Below, piece after piece: positions 1 to 11,080 of a DNA stretch of 64,000 nt. Location: contig JAODUO010000064.1 in the NCBI GenBank assembly GCA_025642075.2, positions 179,501 to 243,500 on the forward strand, read 5' to 3'. The notes below the pieces were generated by a model. It was not told the origin of the DNA. It made no database searches and saw only the letters and a list, made by a program, of their open reading frames with translations. The translations under genes were made by a program, and so were the position numbers. Positions within the stretch are counted from its first letter, which is position 1, and every line of letters begins with the position of its first letter. The DNA is from Ridgeia piscesae. Its lineage: Eukaryota > Annelida > Polychaeta > Sabellida > Siboglinidae.

Positions 1-74
1 AAGCGGATTGCCATGTTTTGAGAACAAATCTTCCCAGAATTCAGTTCACCTCGGACTGTCCTCATGGTGGAAGT

Positions 75-294
75 AGTGAGACAACAGCGACATTATAAGG
101 ACAACCTTTCTCATGCTGAGATTATGGCCTTAATACAGGCATACGGCCAAATATAAAAAACTGTTACAAGGCCAATTCAAATCAACCTTGTCGAACAGGG
201 ACAGAAAAAGGGATGGAATGCTGTGACGTCAGAGGTCAACGCTCTATCGACGACGTTGCGGAGTGTGGACGACCTAAAGAAAAACTGGCAATGA
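75..294 (+). pseudogene. frameshifted Myb/SANT-like DNA-binding domain fragment
   Basis: Two overlapping frames spell an interrupted domain: HAEIMALIQAYGQ, then after a shift near 150 YKKLLQGQFKSTLSNRDRKR, then after a shift near 212 GWNAVTSEVNAL and SVDDLKKNW before TGA at 292. The pattern (acidic start, L-x-G-x-F-S/K, W-x-x-V-x-x-x-V-N-A, K-K-x-W) is that of the Myb/SANT-like family linked to NAIF1 and Harbinger-type transposons. At least two frameshifts and no flanking gene structure argue for a decayed copy in a TUBGCP5 intron. It could instead be an old gene fragment. Confidence 0.5.
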
Positions 295-474
295 GCTATT
301 TTTTATGTTTTCTGTTGATAAATATATGAATAAAAGTGAATTTAAAATGGGATAACGTTGTTATTTATAAAATTATAAAAATATGTTTGCAGTGTTTTGA
401 AATGCATTGAATGGAGTAATAAAGTTGCAATACGTTTTTTTCACCAAATTAACAGACCAACACATCCTAATTAA

Positions 475-1190
475 GACCAGCAGAGTTAATAAATATGAAG
501 ATATTTATACATATTATGCAGTGTGCATAACCACAGTTATTATGAGAATAAATATGCATTAACTAGTCATGTAATAAGTAATAATTAAATTAGTTACTAG
601 GTGATAATTAGCGGGTAATCTTGACAGACAGCTTTTGTAAAATGCCACAATGTCCATGAGTATATGTTTATATAAACATACAATTTGTAAAAAAACAAAA
701 TTCATTGTAGTAAGAGATATAATTTAATATTTATGTAATATCAATAAATAAATCAATATTCGTATAGAGACCAACATAACAACAAAAGTCCATAATGTCC
801 ATGATTATGAAGATAATTACACATATTATTATGCAATGTGCATAACTACATTAATTAATAGAAAGTGACAACTATAAATTAATAAATAATTTAATAATAA
901 TTTAATTAATTAGTCAATATGTTATAATAAGCACGCCACTTTGATAGACCTACACATCTTTGTAAAAGGCCATGATGTCCATATTTATGAAGATATACAT
1001 ACTGTCACTATGAATTGTGTACAATCACATATACAGTGGTAATAAATGCAAAGTAAAATATCATTTAATAATAATAGCAATTTATTTGTCAATATTTAGT
1101 AATTATAATTCAACTTTGACAGACTGACATGTAAGTAAACACCCTTATGTCCATGATTATGAGGACAGTCATAGAATGTATACAAGCAGT
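475..1190. repeat. diverged ~165-175 bp AT-rich tandem repeat
   Basis: A module resembling AATGTCCATGATTATGAAGA, followed by an ACATATTATGCA- or TGCATAAC-type stretch, recurs near 480-530, 645-690, 795-850, 975-1030 and 1147-1180. Spacing is about 165-175 bases with heavy divergence. It lies in a TUBGCP5 intron. Confidence 0.6.
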
Positions 1191-1407
1191 AAACCACTGC
1201 TGCCATTGACACAACGTGCTGTGAGTCACCCAGCTGCAGTTGGGGCTGCTTGGAGTTGCCCTAGAAAGTTCCGCGTAACTTGTGATATAACCCAGCTGGG
1301 TGTGTGTCATGCACCCGCTCCTACTGGCTAGGTGTCACCTAGGTGTTATTTTCCCTAACTTGGGTGTGATTTGGACTTAGGTGTGTGTCATGCACCTGGC
1401 CACTGGT

Positions 1408-2330
1408 GTCTGAGTGGTGTGTTTGATGCTACGACATGTGTGAGTGGTGTGTTTGATGCTAAGACATGTGTGAGTGGTGTGTTTGATGCTAAGACTTGTG
1501 TGAGTGGTGTGTTTGATGCTACGACATGTCTGAGTGGTGTGTTTGATGCTAAGACATGTCTGAGTGGTGTGTTTGATGCTAAGACGTGTGAGTGGTGTGT
1601 TTGATGCTAAGACGTGTGAGTGGTGTGTTTGATGCTAAGACATGTGTGAGTGGTGTGTTTGATGCTAAGACATGTCTGAGTGGTGTGTTTGATGCTAAGA
1701 CATGTCTGAGTGGTGTGTTTGATGCTAAGACATGTCTGAGTGGTGTGTTTGATGCTAAGACATGTGTGAGTGGTGTGTTTGATGCTAAGACATGTCTGAG
1801 TGGTGTGTTTGATGCTAAGACATGTCTGAGTGTGGTGTTTGTGTGTTTGATGCTAAGACATGTGTGAGTGTGGTGTTTGTGTGTTTGATGCTAAGACATG
1901 TGTGAGTGGTGTGTTTGATGCTAAGACATGTGTGAGTGGTGTGTTTGATGCTAAGATATGTGTGAGTGTGGTGTTTGTGTGTTTGATGCTAAGACATGTG
2001 TGAGTGTGGTGTTTGATGCTAAGACATGTGTGAGTGGTGTGTTTGATGCTGAGACATGTCTGAGTGGTGTGTTTGATGCTAAGACATGTCTTGAGTGTGG
2101 TGTTTGTGTGTTTGATGCTAAGACATGTGTGAGTGGTGTGTTTGATGCCAAGACATGTCTGAGTGGTGTGTTTGATGCTAAGACATGTGTGAGTGGTGTG
2201 TTTGATGCTAAGACATGTGTGAGTGGTGTGTTTGATGCTAAGACGTGTGAGTGGTGTGTTTGATGCTAAGACATGTCTGAGTGTGGTGTTTGTGTGTTTG
2301 ATGCTAAGACATGTGTGAGTGGTGTGTTTG
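1408..2330 (+). repeat. 30-bp minisatellite ending at a splice acceptor
   Basis: About 30 head-to-tail copies of a unit like GTGTTTGATGCTAAGACATG plus TGTGAGTGGT. Variants are a 29-bp form (GACGTGTGAG) and a longer form with an inserted TGTGGTGTTTGTG. There are no unique spacers. The array ends seven bases before the TUBGCP5 exon at 2338. Confidence 0.95.
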
Positions 2331-2337
2331 TGTGCAG

Positions 2338-2458
2338 GTGCCATGGCCCATAAACATCATCCTGGACTCAGGCAGCATGGCGCTGTACAACGAGGTGTTC
2401 ACGTTCCTCCTGCAGATTAAGAGGGCCAAGTACAGCCTTGACCGTCTCTCCTTCGTCG
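2338..2458 (+). CDS. TUBGCP5: TUBGCP5 exon a (first in window)
   Basis: Begins after TGTGTGCAG and opens VPWPINIILDSG; ends at G|GTCAGT, phase 1. The acceptor lies directly against a 30-bp minisatellite, so the usual C/T tract is replaced by repeat-derived TG-rich sequence. Confidence 0.88.
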
Positions 2459-5400
2459 GTCAGTTCCCAGTTGTTCTCCTTCTTCCCTGTCTTCACAGTG
2501 AGGCTGCCGTTAGTTTTGTTCCTCGATTTAAGTTTTCCTTTTCTTCCTCCTCTTTCACCTCACTGATGTGTGCTACATTGTCGACATACTCATTAGTTCA
2601 GTGTAGCACTCAACTCAACCAGAGATGTCTCATATATCTCTTCTTTCACCTCACTGATGTGTGCTACATTGTCGACATACTCATTAGTTGTGTTGATCAC
2701 TAACGACATGTCTGATGGTGTGTTTGATGCTAAACGGGAGGGGTGTGTTTGTCTAGACATGTCTCATTAGTTCAGTGTGACTAACAAAAACCCAGTGTAT
2801 GTCGTCATATATCTCTTCTCTCACCTCACTGATGTGTGCTACATTGTCGCTACACATTAGTTCAGTGTCCTCCTCAATCAAGAGATGTCTACGTATATCT
2901 CTTCTTCACCTCAGTGTGTGTGCTACATTGTGCAACGTACTCATTAGTTCAGTGTGCCTAATCAACCAGACATGTCTCGTTATTTTCTTCTTTCACCTCA
3001 CTGATGTGTGCTACATTGTCGACATACTCATTAGTTCAGTGTAGCACTCAACTCAACCAGACATGTCTCAGTATATCTCTTCTTTCACCTCACTGATGTG
3101 TGCTACATTGTCAACATACTCATTAGTTCAGTGTAGCACTCAACTCAACCAGACATGTCTCTATATCTCTTCTTTCACCTCACTGATGTGTGCTACATTG
3201 TCGACATACTCATTAGTTCAGTGTAGCACTCAACTCAACCAGAGATGTCTCATATATCTCTTCTTTCACCTCACTGATGTGTGCTACATTGTCAACATAC
3301 TCATTAGTTCAGTGTAGCACTCAACTCAACCAGACATGTCTCATATATCTCTTCTTTCACCTCACTGATGTGTGCTACATTGTCAACATACTCATTAGTT
3401 CAGTGTAGCACTCAACTCAACCAGACATGTCTCATATATCTCTTCTTTCACCTCACTGATGTGTGCTACATTGTCAACATACTCATTAGTTCAGTGTAGC
3501 ACTCAACTCAACCAGACATGTCTCATATATCTCTTCTTTCACCTCACTGATGTGTGCTACATTGTCAACATACTCATTAGTTCAGTGTAGCACTCAACTC
3601 AACCAGACATGTCTCATATATCTCTTCTTTCACCTCACTGATGTGTGCTACATTGTCGACATACTCATTAGTTCAGTGTAGCACTCAACTCAACCAGACA
3701 TGTCTCATATATCTCTTCTTTCACCTCACTGATGTGTGCTACATTGTCAACATACTCATTAGTTCAGTGTAGCACTCAACTCAACCAGAGATGTCTCATA
3801 TATCTCTTCTTTCACCTCACTGATGTGTGCTACATTGTCGACATACTCATTAGTTCAGTGTAGCACTCAACTCAACCAGAGATGTCTCATATATCTCTTC
3901 TTTCACCTCACTGATGTGTGCTACATTGTCAACATACTCATTAGTTCAGTGTAGCACTCAACTCAACCAGAGATGTCTCATATATCTCTTCTTTCACCTC
4001 ACTGATGTGTGCTACATTGTCAACATACTCATTAGTTCAGTGTAGCACTCAACTCAACCAGAGATGTCTCATATATCTCTTCTTTCACCTCACTGATGTG
4101 TGCTACATTGTCAACATACTCATTAGTTCAGTGTAGCACTCAACTCAACCAGACATGTCTCATATATCTCTTCTTTCACCTCACTGATGTGTGCTACATT
4201 GTCAACATACTCATTAGTTCAGTGTAGCACTCAACTCAACCAGACATGTCTCATATATCTCTTCTCTCACCTCACTGATGTGTGCTACATTGTCAACATA
4301 CTCATTAGTTCAGTGTAGCACTCAACTCAACCAGAGATGTCTCATATATCTCTTCTTTCACCTCACTGATGTGTGCTACATTGTCAACATACTCATTAGT
4401 TCAGTGTAGCACTCAACTCAACCAGAGATGTCTCATATATCTCTTCTTTCACCTCACTGATGTGTGCTACATTGTCGACATACTCATTAGTTCAGTGTAG
4501 CACTCAACTCAACCAGAGATGTCTCATATATCTCTTCTTTCACCTCACTGATGTGTGCTACATTGTCAACATACTCATTAGTTCAGTGTAGCACTCAACT
4601 CAACCAGAGATGTCTCATATATCTCTTCTTTCACCTCACTGATGTGTGCTACATTGTCAACATACTCATTAGTTCAGTGTAGCACTCAACTCAACCAGAG
4701 ATGTCTCATATATCTCTTCTTTCACCTCACTGATGTGTGCTACATTGTCGACATACTCATTAGTTCAGTGTAGCACTCAACTCAACCAGAGATGTCTCAT
4801 ATATCTCTTCTTTCACCTCACTGATGTGTGCTACATTGTCAACATACTCATTAGTTCAGTGTAGCACTCAACTCAACCAGAGATGTCTCATATATCTCTT
4901 CTTTCACCTCACTGATGTGTGCTACATTGTCGACATACTCATTAGTTCAGTGTAGCACTCAACCAGAGATGTCTCATATATCACAACTTGGTTGTTCACA
5001 TGTAAAACATTGTTTAGATATCGCCACTTTCTAGGAGCTCTGTAGGTGGAACGTATAAATAAAGCTAGTATATTAATATTTGTCTGTCCTATAATACATT
5101 AATTTGTATGTTAGGCCAGACAGATATTTATTTTCACATGGCGGTAATTTTACATGTTGAATATATAAATATTAATAAGACTTCCATTAGAACACAGGAA
5201 CATGGACTCCATCATGTTGCTAATAACACTGATGGTTTACTTCTTTTATACATGCCCCAGATCTGGAACGTGACAGTGTGTTGTCATTGAAACAGTCGAA
5301 GGGCAGTGATGCCCTCAGTGCCCTGATGTCGTCACCTCTGACCCCCAGAGAGGATGAGACTGAGTTCTGTCTGACACATCGAGTGCAGCTGCTGCGAATG

Positions 5401-8400
5401 AGACTCATGCACTTCATCAACAACCTGCACAACTACATGATGACTCGGGTACTTTGTCTTCCTCTTTCTTTGGGGGTATCGGGAGATGAGTATTCTCCAT
5501 CCAGTTCAAACTTTCACAATTTCTTTCACTTCATTCCAGGTAGTTTCCATTTATGCCAGATTTCCATTAAATGTACTGTGCCAGGCCTAAATCAGTATTC
5601 CTCTCTTTCTATTTTTACAGTTATATAGACTGTTGATAATATCTTGACTGAAAAATTTCAATTTGACAACCATAGTAATGACATTTAGTAATTTTGTTTT
5701 ACACCAACAAAACTACCACCATTCACAATAATTCTGCATTAGTTATACCTCAATTTAATTGAAAATTTATCAGTGAATGCTCAGCTTTGATTCTCCACAT
5801 TAACCCATTTGGGAAAACCCTAAATGTCACCTAACTTTCCATTTTATGCCCAGATTCTGCACAGCACGGGGCTAGAGTTCCAGCAGGAGATGGAAGATGC
5901 CCACGACCTTGACCTTGTGATGGCAATACATGCGCGCTACATGTGCCGTGTGCACGAGAGATGTCTGCTGCACGAGAAGGTCAAGTTCATCAAAGGCATT
6001 ATCTCGCAGGTGCTGAATATGGCTTTGACCTTCGCCGACCACTGGAATGACAGCATCCACAGCTTCAGGTGAACTCGACACAGCTGGCTGTCGTTGGATT
6101 TTTGTCTGTCACTCGTAGTCTGTCTGTCTATCTGTCACTAGTTGTCTGTCATTTGTTGTATGTCATAGTGTCACTGGTTGTCTGTCATTCGTTGAATGTC
6201 ATAGGGTCACTGGTTGTCTGTCATTCGTTGTATGTCATAGTGTCACCGGTTGTCTGTCATTTGTTGTGTGTCATAGTGTCACTGGTTGTCTGCATTTGTT
6301 GTATGTCATAGTGTCACTGGTTGTCTGTCATTTGTTGTATGTCATTGCATCACTGGTTGTCTGTCATTTGTTGTATGTCATTGCGTCACTGGTTGTCTGT
6401 CATTTGTTGTATGTCATAGTGTCACCGGTTGTCTGTCATTTGTTGTATATCATAGTGTCACCGGTTGTCTGTCATTTGTTGTATGTCATAGGGTCACTGG
6501 TTATCTGTCATTTGTTGTATGTCATTTGTTGTATATTATACTGTCACTAGTTGTCTGTCATTTGTTGTATGTCATAGTGTCACTGGTTGTCTGTCGTTTG
6601 TTGTATGTCACAGTGTCACTGGTTGTCTGTCATTTGTTGTATGTTGTGTTGGTGTGTTGTGTGTTGTGTGTTGTAGTGTGTGGTTGTGTTTTGTTGTTGT
6701 CATGGGTACTGTTATCTGTCATTTGTTGTATGTCATTTTGTATGTGTGAGTGCATATGTATGAGTGTGTGTCTGCATGTGTATGTGTGTGACACAGTTTT
6801 TTGTTGTTGTAGTGTCAAGTTTCTGCTTGAGATGGAGTTGATGTTATCTCGTTGCATCCAGTTCCTTGCGTCATTCCTGAACAACACCATCAAGAGAGGA
6901 TCACTACCTCACCGTGAGTAGAGACTGTCTCATTCAGTAGTACCTCACCATGAGTAGAGACTGCCTCACTCATTAGTACCTCACCGTGAGTAGAGACTGT
7001 TATTCAGTAGTACCTCACCATGAGTAGAGACTGCTCATTCAGTAGTACCTCACCATGAGTAGAGACTGCCTCACTCATTAGTACCTCACCTGAGTGAGAT
7101 GACTCTTCATCTAGTACCTCACCTGAGTAGAGACTGCTCATTCATAGTACCTCACCATCAAGAGAGGATCACTACCTCACCGTGAGTAGAGACTGTCTCA
7201 TTCAGTAGTACCTCACCATGAGTAGAGACTGCCTCACTCATTAGTACCTCACCATGAGTAGAGACTGACTCATTCAGTTAGTACCTCACCATGAGTAGAG
7301 ACTCTCATTCAGTAGTACCTCACCATGAGTAGAGACTGCCTCACTCATTAGTACCTCACCATGAGTAGAGACTGACTCATTCATTAGTACCTCACCATGA
7401 GTAGAGACTGACTCATTCATTAGTACCTCACCATGAGTAGAGACTGACCTCACTCATTAGTACCTCACCATGAGTAGAGACTGACTCATTCATTAGTACC
7501 TCACCATGAGTAGAGACTGACTCATTCATTAGTACCTCACCATGAGTAGAGACTGCCTCACTCATTAGTACCTCACCGTGAGTAGAGACTGACTCATTCA
7601 TTAGTACCTCGCCATGAGTAGAGACTGCCTCATTCATTAGTACCTCGCCATGAGTAGAGACTGCCTCATTCATTAGTACCTTGGTAACTCTGTCAACAAA
7701 GGACCGTTGCCTCAACCTGTTGTTAAAGGGAGACAGTATGAACATATCGTCAAATTGTGTTATACAAAATGTAGTGTTATTCCGTATATTTTGTGTTATA
7801 CAAAATGTAGTGTTATCTCTTTAATGCATGCCTACCCTCCTTATGAAGAATGGGACAGCAACAGGCAACGATCATATCAACATTGAAAGCAGGAGAAGAT
7901 ACCTTCTCGAAGACACTTGCGAAGCTGTACACTAAATGCTTATAAGAAAAACGAATACCCACAGCGGGGAAGAATGCTAAGATGGTGATAATCTTCAAAA
8001 AGGGAAATAAGAAAAACTTCAAGAATTATAGACCGATATGTCTATTATTAAACATCAATAAAGCACTCACGAAAGTACTAATGAAAAGGCTAGAGAAGAT
8101 ACTCAACGAAAACCAGCCACGAGACCAAGCTGGATTCAGAAGTACCCGGTAGATACTCAATGACAGACCACATCTACGTTGTAAACCAACTGAATGAGAA
8201 GTGGCAGAGAATATAATATCCCACTCTGCATCACATTCGTTGACTACAAGAAAGCCTTTAACTCAGTGCAAACTCAAGCAATACTGACCTCGCTTCAAGA
8301 ACAGGGGATAGAAGATGTGTACATCGAACTCCAATAGGAAATCTACACTAACAGCTCGATGACAGTCCACCTACACACAGAAAGCAACAAGATCAACATC

Positions 8401-9680
8401 AGGAGAGGAGTACGACAGGGAGATACCATATCGCCCAAGCTGTTCACGGCAGCACTTGAAACCATATTCCAACGACTGACTTGGGAAACCAGAGCCTTGA
8501 AGAGAGATGGCGAATATCTTAGTCATGTTCGCTTCGCTGATGACATACTCATGTGCGCTAATACACCACATGAACTACACCAAATGCCACAGGAATTAGC
8601 TGATGAAAGCGAAAAGCAGGGCCTGCTGATGAACAAATCGAAGACAAAGGTGATTATGGAAAACACATGAATATATGCAAACAGTACTTAGATAGAGAAC
8701 GTTGAAAGCTACATCTACCTGGGACAGAGATACCGCACCAGAGACAAAAACAAGACAAGGAGATTCAAAGAAGAATCACGGCCGGATGGACAGCATTCAC
8801 GAAGCACTGCAACATCTTCAAGAGTAACACTGGGACATGCTTGAAGAGACAATTAAGTCTGTAACTCATGCATATTTTCAGCAATGATATATGGCACGGA
8901 AACAGGGAAACTCACCAGCCACAAAGAACAAGCTGGCAGCTGCACAAACAAAGATGGAAAGAAGTATATTAAACATATTGGGACAGAAAAACAAACATCT
9001 AGGTAAGAGAACATACAAAGGTCACAGACGTGATTGAACAAGTCAGAAGGTGGAAGTGAACCTGGGCAGGCCACGTCAGCAGGATACGAGATAACCGATG
9101 GACACTGCGTATCACCTGGAAACCCTATGAAAAGAAAGACCGGCAACACGGTGGAGAGATGAACTAGACGACTACTGGAAGGGTACCATCTGGCAGAGGA
9201 TAGCGCAAGATGGGCAGATGTGGCCTTCCACCTAACCACGGGACACTAGGGCTGCATTCGTGAATTGTCTACAGTTATGAGATTCCTGAATCCATTGTTT
9301 TTGTCGCGCCACTGAACCAACTTCGAGGATATTGGCACATAAGAAGTCATTACTATTATTATACTATAAACCATATTTAGTATACCATACCAACAGTCCT
9401 AATATGGTTTCGCATACACTTTTTTTGTTGAAAAGTTAAAGACTTGGGCAGATTCAATTTGTTTATATTGCAGCATGTTGCTTTCGAAGTCTTCAGATCG
9501 TAATGAGATTATTAGTATATAGATAACTATACACTAGGTAGACCTTGTCCAGCTGTAGGAAGCGTTCACCATGTGAACATTGATAGCCACATCTCACACG
9601 TCGGTGTGTTGTCTTGGTTTGTTTCAGTCGAGTCTCTCGCCTTTGCACTTGTCACCTCCAGTGAGCAGGTTCATAGATGA
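2338..9680 (+). CDS. TUBGCP5: gamma-tubulin complex component 5, 3' part (5 exons)
   Basis: Last 225 residues of a GCP5 homologue. GCP5 is a Spc97/Spc98-family subunit of the gamma-tubulin ring complex, which nucleates microtubules at centrosomes. Exons are 2338-2458, 5261-5448, 5854-6068, 6813-6913 and 9628-9680 (TGA at 9678-9680). All junctions have AG/GT borders and phases agree (1, 0, 2, 1). Stretches that match the family include NEVFTFLLQIKRAKYSLDRL, MRLMHFINNLHNYMMTR, ILHSTGLEFQQEMEDAHDLD, RCLLHEKVKFIKGI and RGSLPHLESL near the C-terminus; the motif order and the end of the protein fit GCP5 rather than GCP2-4. They form the helical C-terminal GCP domain that contacts gamma-tubulin. The 5' exons lie left of the window. 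Introns 1, 3 and 4, and the intron before the first visible exon, are loaded with minisatellites. The gene converges on STAM. Confidence 0.93.
2534..4980 (+). repeat. 91-bp minisatellite in TUBGCP5 intron
   Basis: About 26 copies of a unit containing TTTCACCTCACTGATGTGTG, ACATACTCATTAGTTCAGTG and CACTCAACTCAACCAGAGAT. Units from 2960 on are nearly identical apart from C/G and A/G toggles (AGACATG/AGAGATG, GTCAAC/GTCGAC). The block 2700-2940 is disordered and contains a stray unit of the upstream 30-bp repeat. Confidence 0.95.
5261..5448 (+). CDS. TUBGCP5: TUBGCP5 exon b
   Basis: Acceptor CATGCCCCAG; with one carried base it reads DLERDSVLSLKQ through HNYMMTR. Donor CGG|GTACTT, phase 0. It includes the helix LRMRLMHFINNLHNY typical of GCP5/GCP6 C-terminal domains. 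Confidence 0.92.
5854..6068 (+). CDS. TUBGCP5: TUBGCP5 exon c
   Basis: Acceptor TATGCCCAG; reads ILHSTGLEFQQEMEDAHDLD through FADHWNDSIHSF. Donor AG|GTGAAC leaves phase 2. A 36-bp minisatellite starts shortly after the donor. Confidence 0.92.
6110..6735 (+). repeat. 36-bp minisatellite (GTCACTGGTTGTCTGTC family)
   Basis: About 15 tandem copies of a 36-bp unit built from TGTCACTGGTTGTCTGTC and ATTTGTTGTATGTCATAG, decaying into TG-rich sequence by 6650. The unit is divisible by three, so it opens a long spurious reading frame of 12-residue repeats. It occupies nearly all of the 6069-6812 intron. Confidence 0.93.
6813..6913 (+). CDS. TUBGCP5: TUBGCP5 exon d
   Basis: Acceptor TTGTTGTTGTAG; completes a Ser codon and runs to RGSLPH. 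Donor C|GTGAGT, phase 1. This donor and the exon's last bases seed the 36-bp tandem array that follows. Confidence 0.9.
6914..7680 (+). repeat. 36/38-bp tandem array copied from the exon d splice donor
   Basis: About 20 copies of TAGTACCTCACCATGAGTAG plus AGACTGACTCATTCAT. Each unit matches the exon d/intron junction (CTACCTCACC|GTGAGTAGAG). Most copies read ATGAGT; four retain GTGAGT (6914, 6986, 7182, 7578). The unit at 7155-7205 also recaptures the last 26 bases of the exon. Confidence 0.92.
7805..9265 (+). mobile_element. degenerate RTE-type LINE fragment
   Basis: A reverse-transcriptase remnant in TUBGCP5 intron 4, same strand as the gene. The clearest segment is 8359-8670: IRRGVRQGDTISPKLFTAAL, then GEYLSHVRFADDILM, then GLLMNKSKTKVI. 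RRGVRQGDT..SPKLF and FADDI are RT motifs typical of RTE-clade LINEs. Upstream (7850-8150) and downstream (8700-9240) stretches resemble RT flanks but carry many stops and shifts. No endonuclease domain is visible, so the copy is 5'-truncated and dead. A sister copy lies at 51640-53085. Confidence 0.85.
9628..9680 (+). CDS. TUBGCP5: TUBGCP5 terminal coding exon
   Basis: Acceptor TTGTTTCAG. The phase-1 base from the previous exon gives L, then ESLAFALVTSSEQVHR and TGA. Length and composition fit the short C-terminal tail of GCP5. The 3' UTR follows, with AATAAA at 9895-9900. Confidence 0.85.
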
Positions 9681-9894
9681 CCTTACCCTGTGGAGCAGCT
9701 TTGTGACTCGATGCAGCCCCCTGGTGACCATCTCAACTGTGTGGCGCCACCTAGTGATCAACACCAGTGGCAACTTTACAGTCGAGTTGAGATGGTGATA
9801 GCAATAGTGGCATGTAGTGTTTACAGCACATGTGTAATACGACATCAACATTGCTGAGTTTTGTATATATGTGAACGACATTTTTCTGTGCCAA

Positions 9895-9900
9895 AATAAA
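9895..9900 (+). terminator. TUBGCP5 poly(A) signal
   Basis: A canonical AATAAA about 215 bases after the TUBGCP5 stop, followed by T- and GT-rich sequence. It is the first canonical signal downstream of the coding end. Confidence 0.7.
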
Positions 9901-9930
9901 CTGTTAACTTTGTAAACAGTTTTATGATAG

Positions 9931-11080
9931 TCACGATGCACTATAACTATAAAAAGAAAAACATTTATGAATTATAAAAGTATGTATAATTATGTATATA
10001 GATATGTTGTTGTCTGTTAGAATGAGAATAACAGAAGCAATTCCATTCTCCTAATATTTATACCAGAACATCCAAATTTGAAAACACCTCAGCATTTATT
10101 TCTTGTAGGTGTATGCATTTGCAATAGTCTCATCTGCTATCAAAATTAATAGTTATTTTGTCATTTTCATTCATGATCCAAAAACGACTAGAACAAGTCA
10201 TGTATTCTTTCGCATACGCGCATGTGACCCCTCCCCCCCTCCCCGTGTGACAGTCTCAGCAGAAACCTCTGTTGGAAGTTTTATAGGTTTCAACCCAACA
10301 CAAAATTATCGAGAACGTGGGAACTATTATGCAGCTATTGTTTTGAAATTGTTTGCTTATTGCAGACTTTGAATCCACTTACAGACAGTGATGTGGGGCC
10401 AGTTGTGTGTGGTGTCGTTAACTATAGCTCAAAACGGCCTGCGAATGAGAATCACTTTCAGGTTCTTCAGTAGGAACACAACTGCCTCTAGTACAGAGCA
10501 GGCGTCAGATGCCAGAAAATTGCGATATTATTTACCAGATATCACTGTTTATTCCTAACTTCCACAATTGGAACTTGACTGCAAAAATAATATAATGTGT
10601 TTGTTAGAGCGGTAGTTTGTATCACAATAAAATGCCCAAGTCAGGTCTAAAAATGTTGATTCCAACCTTGTGTGCCAGAGGTTGCTATGCAAAACTCTGA
10701 ATTTCAGCTCACAAAGTCATTGCCCACAAGGAGTGTGGTTGGCCATCGTGTGTCTTGTCATGTGATATAATTTTTGAGTGATTTTAGCCTCACGCTTGAA
10801 TACACACACAGCCTTTCAGCTGCTCGTGCGATTGGGCAAACGGGTCATTATACTGGAATTACCAAAATGTTTTTATCCGTTTTCAAATTAAGACAGATAT
10901 AACTCCCACACTTCCTGTAGGGATCAGCCAAATGACCCAGGCTTGTGAGAATGATCCCAACAAAAAATTGCCCATATGATATGTACAAATAATATGAATT
11001 GCCCCATCTGACCGGCCTTAAATCCAGCACAGACACTAGCAGAATGATATTCAGTGGTGTAAATCAACATTAAGGCAACC
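9931..11080. other. intergenic spacer between convergent TUBGCP5 and STAM
   Basis: About 1.1 kb of AT-rich sequence. I see no convincing exon, tandem repeat or transposon. Small ORFs (for example 10109-10372) lack recognisable motifs. Confidence 0.5.

Noticed and set aside
1371..2344. Long ORFs on both strands across the 30-bp minisatellite
   Set aside because: They exist only because 30 is divisible by three. The 'proteins' are repeats of the minisatellite and lie in an intron.
6069..6921. 211-residue ORF through the 36-bp array
   Set aside because: A 36-bp repeat translated in frame. Only its last part overlaps TUBGCP5 exon d, and that overlap is not in the gene's frame context (splice sites and phase say otherwise).
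1408..7680. CRISPR-like arrays (30- and 36-bp repeats)
   Set aside because: Units are directly adjacent with no unique spacers, and the DNA is eukaryotic with spliced genes.
7428..7745. Minus-strand ORF of STHGEVLMNE repeats
   Set aside because: Antisense shadow of the splice-donor-derived tandem array.
8359..8670. A host reverse-transcriptase gene
   Set aside because: An open remnant of a 5'-truncated RTE-type LINE with frameshifts on both sides.
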